A stretch of 5,084 nt of DNA, taken from a bacterium (lineage in GTDB: Bacteria > Pseudomonadota > Gammaproteobacteria > Burkholderiales > Thiobacteraceae). The stretch spans positions 1 to 5,084 of the forward strand of contig DAIAMA010000112.1 of assembly GCA_027438535.1 (NCBI GenBank), in the 5' to 3' direction. The notes under the pieces are model-generated. The model was given only the letters and a program-made list of their open reading frames with translations, was not told the origin of the DNA and made no database searches. Positions within the stretch are counted from its first letter, which is position 1, and every line of letters starts with the position of its first letter. The position numbers and the translations under genes are program-made. This document shows, in pieces, positions 1 to 5,084 of the stretch.

Positions 1-660
1 GAGCAGCGTTTCGATGCGCGCTTTGAGCTGCACGTCGGCGAGCGGCGTGAATTTGTTGAATAAGGGGGCGATAAAGGCGGGATAGAGGGCGATGACGAGT
101 AGGTTAAAAGCCATCCATGCCAGCCATACGTACAGCCACCAGTATTCGCCCATCGCGCCCATGAGCCACAGCACGCCCAGTATCAGCGGCGTGCCGATCG
201 CCAGCGCGAGCCCCGCTTGCTTGAGGAGATCGAGCACAAATAGGCTCAAGGTCATCTTGTTGAAGCCGAACCGCGCCTCGAGCACGAAGGTGCTGTATAG
301 GTTCAAGGGAATCTCTAAGGCACTCATCAAAATCAGCGCGCTGAGGATCAGTGCCGTGCCTTCCAAAAGCGGGGAAGCGAATACGCCCTGCCAGGCTTGG
401 AACAACCATTCGATCCCGCCGCCGAGGGTAAAGGCAAGCAGTACGGCCGCGTTGAGCAAGATGGAGATAAACGATAGCCGAGTCTTGGCTATGGTGTAAT
501 TTGCCGCTTTTTGGTGCGCCTCCAAACCGATTTTATCGCTGAAAGCGGCGGGGACGAAGGCCTTATGCGCTAGAATGTGCGCTATATGGCGGCGTGCGAG
601 CCAAATTTGCAGCGCGGTGGTGAGGCCTAGCACGGCTAGGAAAATGAGGGGAATGTCCAT
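1..660 (-). CDS. M48 family (Ste24-type) zinc metalloprotease, N-terminal part only
   Basis: Partial gene: it starts at the ATG on the complement of 658-660 and stays open for 220 codons to the window edge. It encodes the membrane N-terminal half of a Ste24/CAAX-protease-like M48 peptidase. Bacterial relatives are inner-membrane zinc proteases thought to act in membrane protein quality control. Hydrophobic segments lie near residues 4-18, 62-80, 101-119, 146-166 and 172-193. Family signatures are FVLEARFGFNKMT (125-137), followed by D144 and K147 as in the usual F..D..K pattern, and YPAFIAPLFNKFTPL (193-207). The catalytic HExxH motif would lie beyond the edge and cannot be checked. The start is favoured because the first membrane segment begins at residue 4 and the next Met is residue 112. 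No Shine-Dalgarno sequence is visible before it. The gene is divergent from the dehydratase gene, and the two start codons overlap by two bases. The family call is secure; the physiological substrate is unknown. Confidence 0.9.
   Translation of the reverse strand, partial: MDIPLIFLAVLGLTTALQIWLARRHIAHILAHKAFVPAAFSDKIGLEAHQKAANYTIAKTRLSFISILLNAAVLLAFTLGGGIEWLFQAWQGVFASPLLEGTALILSALILMSALEIPLNLYSTFVLEARFGFNKMTLSLFVLDLLKQAGLALAIGTPLILGVLWLMGAMGEYWWLYVWLAWMAFNLLVIALYPAFIAPLFNKFTPLADVQLKARIETLL
646..651 (+). promoter_or_regulatory. Ribosome binding site deciding the dehydratase start
   Basis: GAGGGG lies 7 bases before the ATG at 659, which is ideal spacing. Other in-frame ATGs at 575, 644 and 653 have no such site at a workable distance (the one at 653 would have a spacing of 1). 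This places the start at 659. On the opposite strand the same bases encode residues 4-5 of the M48 protease. Confidence 0.7.
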
Positions 661-994
661 GACTGTATGCGATCTGGCCAAGGGCAAATGCAAGCCGTGC
701 GAGGGAGGGGTACCGCCGCTCACCGAGGCGGAAATCAAAACCCATCTGGCGCAACTTTCGGGATGGGAATATGTGGGCGGCGAGATCGCCAAGACTTATG
801 CGTTCAAGAATTATCATGAAACCATGGCATTCGTGAATGCAACCGCTTGGATTTCGCATCGCGAAGATCACCACCCGGATATCGAGCTGGGCTACAACAA
901 ATGCCGCGTGCGCTACATGACCCATGCGATCAAGGGGCTATCGGAAAACGATTTCATCTGCGCCGCGAAAATCGATGCGCTGTTTGGGCTTTAG
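659..994 (+). CDS. phhB: 4a-hydroxytetrahydrobiopterin dehydratase (pterin-4-alpha-carbinolamine dehydratase)
   Basis: This 111-residue cytoplasmic enzyme dehydrates 4a-hydroxytetrahydropterin to quinonoid dihydropterin, regenerating the cofactor used by phenylalanine hydroxylase. Some bacterial members are proposed to act in other pterin pathways. The length is normal for the family. The active-site pattern is complete: H67, H71, H72, P73, then Y79, H89 and D98, with the spacing expected for PCD/DCoH proteins (HREDHHPD followed by Y, nine residues, then H). The N-terminus carries three cysteines (C4, C11, C14) before GGVPPL, an extension I associate with many proteobacterial members; its role is unknown. 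The start at 659 is set by a GAGGGG ribosome binding site and keeps this N-terminus. Upstream is the divergent M48 gene with overlapping start codons. Downstream, after 67 bases, is rsgA on the same strand. No hydroxylase gene is in view, so the exact pathway is open. Confidence 0.94.
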   Translation: MTVCDLAKGKCKPCEGGVPPLTEAEIKTHLAQLSGWEYVGGEIAKTYAFKNYHETMAFVNATAWISHREDHHPDIELGYNKCRVRYMTHAIKGLSENDFICAAKIDALFGL

Positions 995-1057
995 CCACGG
1001 CATTCACGGAAGACAAGGCGCGCCCTCTGCTTGGTTCACATCCGTGCCATGAATTTC

Positions 1058-1084
1058 CTCTGTGATCTCTGTGCGCTCTGTGGC
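1058..1084 (+). repeat. Three tandem 9-bp units of CTCTGTGnn at the rsgA start
   Basis: Three consecutive 9-base units begin with CTCTGTG (1058-1066, 1067-1075, 1076-1084) and end in AT, CG and GC. They are followed by seven A residues (1085-1091). On the other strand this reads as CACAGAG units after a T run. From memory, similar CACAGAG runs with two spacer bases are scattered in intergenic DNA of many unrelated environmental bacteria; that recollection is unverified here. Each unit contains a GTG in the rsgA reading frame, so the repeat supplies every plausible start codon of that gene. Confidence 0.75.
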
Positions 1085-1997
1085 AAAAAAAGCTGCTGCT
1101 GATAACCCCGCCTTACTCACCGGCCTGATCGTCGCCGCTCACGGCAAGCATTTCCGCGTCGAACTGAGCGATCAGCGCATCGTCACTTGTATCACCCGCG
1201 GCAAAAAAACCGGCACCGCCTGCGGCGATCGGGTCGAGATCGCCATGACTGCGCCGGACGAAGGCGTGATCGAGCGCATCGCACCCAGAACTTCGCTGCT
1301 TTACCGCTCCGATCTTTACCGCGAAAAAATCATCGCCGCCAATGTCGACCAAATCGTGATCGTGGTCGCGGCCGTACCCAGCTTTTACGAAGAGCTTGTC
1401 AATCGCTGCCTGGTCGCCGCCGAAACCGCAGGCATCCGCGCACTGATCGTACTCAACAAAACCGATCTGCCGCAAACCGCGGCGGCGCGCGAGACGCTCG
1501 CGCTGTACGAGACGCTCGGCTATCCGCTGTTGCCGCTGTGCGCGAAGCAAGACATATCCGCGCTCAAAGCCCATCTCGCGCGGCGCACCAGCGTGCTGGT
1601 CGGGCAGTCCGGCATGGGCAAGTCCACGATCATTAATAACTTGCTGCCGGATGCGCGCGTGCGCGAAGGCGATCTCTCCGCGGCCTTGGATTCCGGCAAG
1701 CACACCACGACCCAAGCCACGCTTTATCATTTGGATCGCGATAGCCACATCATCGATTCACCGGGCTTGCAGGAATTCGGCCTGCATCATGTGCAAGTGG
1801 AAGATATTGCACACGCCTTCATCGAATTTCGTCCCTATCTCGGACAGTGCCGCTTTCACAATTGCCGGCATGTGGTCGAACCCGGCTGCGCCCTGGAGGC
1901 GGCGGCGCAATCGAATACGATCGACCCGCGCCGTTTCGAGATATACCGCGTGCTGGCGCGAGAAAAACTGCGCGCGCCACGAATATATTCAGCTTGA
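1062..1997 (+). CDS. rsgA: Small ribosomal subunit biogenesis GTPase RsgA (YjeQ/EngC)
   Basis: RsgA is a cytoplasmic GTPase that binds the maturing 30S subunit and is released on GTP hydrolysis. An OB-fold-like region spans about residues 18-75, with the linker RTSLLYRSD at 76-84. The GTPase motifs come in circularly permuted order: G4 NKTD (132-135), G1/P-loop GQSGMGKST (181-189), the G2 threonines in KHTTT (213-217) and G3 DSPG (232-235). A C-terminal zinc site follows: C263, C268, H270, C276. All diagnostic residues are present and the length (311 aa as drawn) suits the family, although it lacks the long basic N-terminal tail of the E. coli protein. The start is uncertain. An in-frame TGA at 1050 leaves only GTG at 1062, 1071 or 1080, all inside the CTCTGTG repeat, and none has a convincing ribosome binding site. 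GTG 1080 would give 305 residues. The gene follows the dehydratase gene by 67 bases on the same strand. Function is certain; the first nine residues are doubtful. Confidence 0.96.
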   Translation: MISVRSVAKKAAADNPALLTGLIVAAHGKHFRVELSDQRIVTCITRGKKTGTACGDRVEIAMTAPDEGVIERIAPRTSLLYRSDLYREKIIAANVDQIVIVVAAVPSFYEELVNRCLVAAETAGIRALIVLNKTDLPQTAAARETLALYETLGYPLLPLCAKQDISALKAHLARRTSVLVGQSGMGKSTIINNLLPDARVREGDLSAALDSGKHTTTQATLYHLDRDSHIIDSPGLQEFGLHHVQVEDIAHAFIEFRPYLGQCRFHNCRHVVEPGCALEAAAQSNTIDPRRFEIYRVLAREKLRAPRIYSA

Positions 1998-2118
1998 AAC
2001 AGCTATCGGCATAGGCTTCTCGCTAGTCAAGTGACGGCATGAATTAGTCTATTCCTCGCTCTCAACTCCGGATGCCGGGTGCCGTTAATATTTATGAAGC
2101 ATGGCCCAAGGGACTGAC

Positions 2119-2124
2119 GGTAAG
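2119..2124 (+). promoter_or_regulatory. Weak ribosome binding site of the periplasmic binding protein gene
   Basis: GGTAAG lies 4 bases before the ATG at 2129, a short and imperfect match. A better AAGGGA at 2108-2113 is 15 bases away, too far from this ATG, with no start codon at the proper distance. The ATG at 2129 is supported mainly by the signal peptide that begins there. Confidence 0.35.
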
Positions 2125-2128
2125 TAAA

Positions 2129-2956
2129 ATGATTCCTACCCGATATGCATTGTTTATAGTGATGTATTCTCTGCTCGCGCCGGGCAGTACCCATGCGGAT
2201 TCCATGGTGAATATTCGCATCGGCGGTACCGGCTCCGCCATGGGCGCTTTCAAGCATCTCGCCGAGGCATTCCAAAAAATTCGCCCGGACATCGAAATCA
2301 CGCTCATCCCCAATTTAGGCAGCAGTGGCGCGATCAAGGCGCTGCAAGCCGACGCACTGGAACTGGCATTGTCGGCGCGCGACTTGAAAAGCGGCGAACA
2401 CGCGTTGCATGCCGAGGAACTGGGGCGCACACCGCTCGTCATCGCCACGGGAATGTACAACCCGATATCGGTTTTAAGCCTGGAAAAGTTGGCGCGCGTG
2501 CTCGAAGGCAAAGTCACGACATGGCCGGATGGCCGCCCTCTGCGCCTCATCCTCCGGCCAGAATCGGATTCGGAAACGGCTTACTTGCGCGCGATCTCGC
2601 CGCGCATGGAGCGTGCAGTGGCCGCCGCGCATGCGCGCCGGGGCTTGCATGTCGCGCTCACCGACCAGGATGCCGCCAATGCCTTGGAAAAAATCCCCGG
2701 CGCGATCGGCTTATCCACGCTAGCGCTTATAGTCTCGGAGCAGCGCAAGCTAAAACCACTCGCCTTGGATGGGAAACAGCCGAGCTTGGCGGCGCTCGCG
2801 CGCGGTGAATACCCTTATTTCAAGCCGGTTTTCGCCATCACTCCGGCTCGACCTTCAGCGGCGGCCACTGCCTTCATCGCTTTTGTCAAAAGCCGGCAAG
2901 GGAAGCAAGTTCTCGCGGCCAACGGCTACCTACCCAATCCAGCCGCCTCGCCGTGA
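2129..2956 (+). CDS. PstS-like periplasmic substrate-binding protein (orphan, exported)
   Basis: This 275-residue exported protein belongs to the phosphate/oxyanion-binding class of ABC-type solute-binding proteins. A Sec signal peptide is clear: R5, a hydrophobic core at about 7-17, and a THA cleavage motif ending at A23. There is no lipobox cysteine, so it should be soluble in the periplasm. The mature protein opens with IRIGGTGSAMG (29-39). A second turn, NLGSSGAIKAL (62-72), follows, and then LALSARDL (79-86). These are the glycine/serine loops that bind the anion in PstS-like proteins. GAIGLSTL (191-198) and PYFKPVFAIT (229-238) match the C-terminal lobe. An ATG at 2072 would add 19 residues before the signal peptide and is unlikely. 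No permease or ATPase gene is visible. The 131 bases upstream show no clear promoter or terminator. The stop codon is one base from the start of the GGDEF-EAL gene, suggesting a sensory rather than transport role. The ligand is not determined; phosphate is only the family default. Confidence 0.8.
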   Translation: MIPTRYALFIVMYSLLAPGSTHADSMVNIRIGGTGSAMGAFKHLAEAFQKIRPDIEITLIPNLGSSGAIKALQADALELALSARDLKSGEHALHAEELGRTPLVIATGMYNPISVLSLEKLARVLEGKVTTWPDGRPLRLILRPESDSETAYLRAISPRMERAVAAAHARRGLHVALTDQDAANALEKIPGAIGLSTLALIVSEQRKLKPLALDGKQPSLAALARGEYPYFKPVFAITPARPSAAATAFIAFVKSRQGKQVLAANGYLPNPAASP

Positions 2957-2957
2957 G

Positions 2958-5084
2958 ATGCGCGATACCTCGCACAAGATCGCCAAAACCGTAAGCAGCA
3001 TCGCGGCGATCATCGCCGTAATGGTCACCCTAGCGCTACCCGGAGGCTATTACGCCGTTTCCTCCCAATATCAGCGCGGTGAAATGCTGACCGAAGCGGA
3101 AATATATGCCTTACTGATCACCCGGATAGTCAACGACAATCCGAATTATTGGCGCTTTCAAAGTCATCGTCTCGCCGAGCTGGTACGCGAGGATATCTCC
3201 CACACCGACCTTCCCGAATACCGCTATATCCGGGATTCGGATGGCAGCGTTATCGCCACGAGCGGCGCGCCGCTCGCGCCTCCGACAATATCGGTATCCA
3301 AGCCGATTTACGACGCCGGGCATATCATCGCGCATATGACGACCGAACGCTCGCTGCGGCCGCTGCTACTGCATACCGCGATCGCGGCGTTGTTCGGTCT
3401 GATGCTCGGCGCGAGCGTCTTTCTTGCCTTGCGGCTGCTGCCTTTGCGCGCGCTGAATCGCGCCCTCGCCAACCTGCGCCAATCCGATGAGCGCTTTAGC
3501 AAAGCGTTTAACGCCAGTCCGGAATTCATCGCAATCGTGCGCTTGTCGGATGCCCGCATCATGGACGCGAACGAGAGTTTCATCCGCATGACTGGCCATG
3601 ACCGGAACGTCGTTGTCGGCAGCTCCCTGAATGATCTGAAACTGTTAACGCAGAATGCGGGGGTCGCACAGCTTTTGCAACAGGGCGCGGCGGGTCAATC
3701 GACGCGTGACGCGGAGTGCTTATTGCGCGCAAGCGACGGTGAGCTTCGTAATGTATTGATTTCGTCCGAATCGATCCAGTTGGACGCAGAACCCTGCATC
3801 CTAGTCACGGCGCGCGACGTCACTACGCTCAAACGCGCGGAACAGCGCCTCGCCTTTCTCGCCAATTTCGACACCTTGACTGAGCTGCCCAACCGCGCGC
3901 TATTCCGTGACCGCCTCACGCAAGCCATGCATCGCGCCGCGCGCAACGAGCGCCTCGTGGCGCTCATGTTTCTGGATCTGGATCGCTTCAAGACCGTTAA
4001 CGACAGCCTGGGCCATGAGTCGGGCGATGACGTGCTGGTCGAAGTCGCCGAACGTTTACGCGGGGTATTGCGCGATTCCGATACGCTCGTCCGTGGCGGC
4101 GCCGCGGCTTCCGGCCAGGAAAATATCACGGTCTCCCGCCTCGGCGGGGATGAATTCACCGTAATCGTGGAAGATATGCAGCATGTAGACCACGCCGCCG
4201 CCATTGCGCAAAAAATCCTCAATATCTTCGGGCTGCCGTTCCATCTCCAAGGCTGCGATATTTATTTGACCGCCAGCATCGGCATATCGATCTACCCATT
4301 CGACGATGACAATATCGACGAATTAATCAAACATGCCGATTCGGCCATGTATCACGCCAAGCAAATGGGGCGAAACAATTTCCAGTTCTATGGCGAACAT
4401 CTTAACGCGCAGACGCGCGAACGGCTGCTGCTCGAAATGGCTTTGCGCCAAGCGCTAGAGCGCCAAGAATTCGTGTTGCACTATCAGCCCAAGCTGGATC
4501 TGAAAAACAACCGGATCACCGGCGTCGAAGCCCTGGTGCGCTGGCAGCACCCGCAGCGGGGCTTGGTACCGCCGCTCGAATTCATCTCTCTGCTGGAGGA
4601 AAATGGTTTAATCGTGCCGGTTGGCGAATGGGTGCTTCGTACCGCATGCGAGCAAGCGGTACGCTGGTATGAAAGCGGGCTACCGCCCCTGGTGATGGCG
4701 GTCAATCTTTCCCCGCGCCAATTCCGGCAACCTCATTTGATAGCGCGGATACAAGAAATTCTCCAGGAAACCGGCTTGGCGCCACGACATTTGGAACTCG
4801 AGATCACCGAAGGCCTGTTGATGGAGAATAGCGAACTCAACCTCGCCATCCTGTCTAAATTGAAGCGCATGGGAATATCCATCGCGATCGACGATTTCGG
4901 CACTGGCTATTCCTCGCTCAGCTATCTCAAGCGCTTTCCGATCGATGTGTTGAAAATAGATCGCTCATTCGTCAACGACATCACCGCCGACCCGGATGAC
5001 GCCGCGATCGCCAACGCGGTGATCGCCCTGGGAAAAAGCCTGCATTTGTCGATCGTCGCGGAGGGTGTGGAAACCGAGCAGCAA
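2958..5084 (+). CDS. Membrane PAS-GGDEF-EAL protein (diguanylate cyclase/c-di-GMP phosphodiesterase), C-terminus cut by window
   Basis: 709 residues are visible and the frame is open to the edge. A basic N-terminus (R2, K7, K10) precedes membrane segment 1 (about 11-28). A periplasmic region of about 100 residues (35-134) follows, which I do not recognise, then membrane segment 2 (about 136-160). A PAS domain spans about 176-290. In the GGDEF domain (about 300-480), GGDEF at 396-400 is intact, with D340, N348, D357 and D398 for metal and substrate, so cyclase activity is possible. LTELPNR (307-313) replaces the common LTGLPNR. About 15 residues separate RDSD (372-375), the usual product-inhibition site, from TVSRLGGDEF. 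In the EAL domain (from about 485), EALVR at 524-528, N583, E615, D645, D646, K666 and E702 are present, so phosphodiesterase activity is also possible. The last few dozen residues are missing. The ATG lies one base after the preceding TGA and has no proper ribosome binding site, which suggests translational coupling to the binding protein. The net direction of activity cannot be read from sequence. Confidence 0.93.
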   Translation, partial: MRDTSHKIAKTVSSIAAIIAVMVTLALPGGYYAVSSQYQRGEMLTEAEIYALLITRIVNDNPNYWRFQSHRLAELVREDISHTDLPEYRYIRDSDGSVIATSGAPLAPPTISVSKPIYDAGHIIAHMTTERSLRPLLLHTAIAALFGLMLGASVFLALRLLPLRALNRALANLRQSDERFSKAFNASPEFIAIVRLSDARIMDANESFIRMTGHDRNVVVGSSLNDLKLLTQNAGVAQLLQQGAAGQSTRDAECLLRASDGELRNVLISSESIQLDAEPCILVTARDVTTLKRAEQRLAFLANFDTLTELPNRALFRDRLTQAMHRAARNERLVALMFLDLDRFKTVNDSLGHESGDDVLVEVAERLRGVLRDSDTLVRGGAAASGQENITVSRLGGDEFTVIVEDMQHVDHAAAIAQKILNIFGLPFHLQGCDIYLTASIGISIYPFDDDNIDELIKHADSAMYHAKQMGRNNFQFYGEHLNAQTRERLLLEMALRQALERQEFVLHYQPKLDLKNNRITGVEALVRWQHPQRGLVPPLEFISLLEENGLIVPVGEWVLRTACEQAVRWYESGLPPLVMAVNLSPRQFRQPHLIARIQEILQETGLAPRHLELEITEGLLMENSELNLAILSKLKRMGISIAIDDFGTGYSSLSYLKRFPIDVLKIDRSFVNDITADPDDAAIANAVIALGKSLHLSIVAEGVETEQQ

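Noticed and set aside
92..499. Plus-strand open frame (135 codons) in the first 500 bases
   Set aside because: It is antisense to the M48 protease gene, which shows clear family motifs and membrane segments across the same bases.
1005..1046. Possible terminator between the dehydratase and rsgA (CACGGA 1005-1010 with TCCGTG 1041-1046)
   Set aside because: Only a 6-bp stem with a 30-base loop and no following T run.
847..1065. Plus-strand open frame bridging the dehydratase and rsgA
   Set aside because: Out of frame with both real genes and without a recognisable protein pattern.
1113..1748. Long minus-strand open frame (211 codons) opposite rsgA
   Set aside because: It lies wholly inside rsgA, whose motifs are unmistakable. 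The translation has no recognisable domain and looks like a GC-rich antisense shadow.
2068..2078. Small hairpin CCGG-ATG-CCGG before the binding protein gene
   Set aside because: A 4-bp stem with a 3-base loop and no T run; expected by chance in GC-rich DNA.
2063..2091. Possible promoter with TAATAT at 2086-2091 before the binding protein gene
   Set aside because: The -10-like hexamer is plausible, but no -35-like element is found at the proper distance (2063-2068 reads CAACTC).
3695..4222. Minus-strand open frame (175 codons) opposite the PAS-GGDEF region
   Set aside because: Low-complexity, Ser/Arg-rich translation, fully covered by the plus-strand GGDEF coding sequence; an antisense shadow.

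Overview
The window looks like chromosomal DNA of a moderately GC-rich proteobacterium, most likely a betaproteobacterium. That assignment is an inference. It rests on the close grouping of an M48/Ste24-type protease, a pterin carbinolamine dehydratase and the ribosome GTPase RsgA, a neighbourhood I associate with that class, and on the style of the proteins. No rRNA, tRNA, CRISPR array or insertion sequence is visible, and coding density is high.

Layout. (1) Positions 1-660, minus strand: the N-terminal 220 residues of a membrane-embedded M48 zinc metalloprotease whose catalytic part lies outside the window. (2) 659-994, plus strand: 4a-hydroxytetrahydrobiopterin dehydratase with a complete active-site pattern. 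Its ATG overlaps the protease's ATG on the other strand by two bases. (3) 1062-1997, plus strand: RsgA, the circularly permuted GTPase of 30S subunit maturation. Its only plausible start codons are GTGs inside a three-copy, 9-bp-period CTCTGTG repeat (1058-1084). (4) 2129-2956, plus strand: an exported PstS-like periplasmic binding protein with no transporter genes visible beside it. (5) 2958-5084, plus strand, running off the end: a two-TM membrane protein with a periplasmic sensor region, a PAS domain, a GGDEF domain and an EAL domain, i.e. a c-di-GMP synthesis/degradation enzyme.

The first three genes are housekeeping functions: membrane protein quality control, pterin cofactor recycling and ribosome assembly. 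The last two almost certainly form one operon, because the stop codon of the binding protein and the start codon of the GGDEF-EAL gene are separated by a single base. The most attractive reading is a periplasmic ligand-sensing module. The binding protein would capture a ligand, perhaps phosphate or another oxyanion, and report it to the periplasmic face of the c-di-GMP enzyme, in the manner of the Vibrio NspS/MbaA pair but with a binding protein of a different family. This is inferred from gene order and domain content and has not been shown here.
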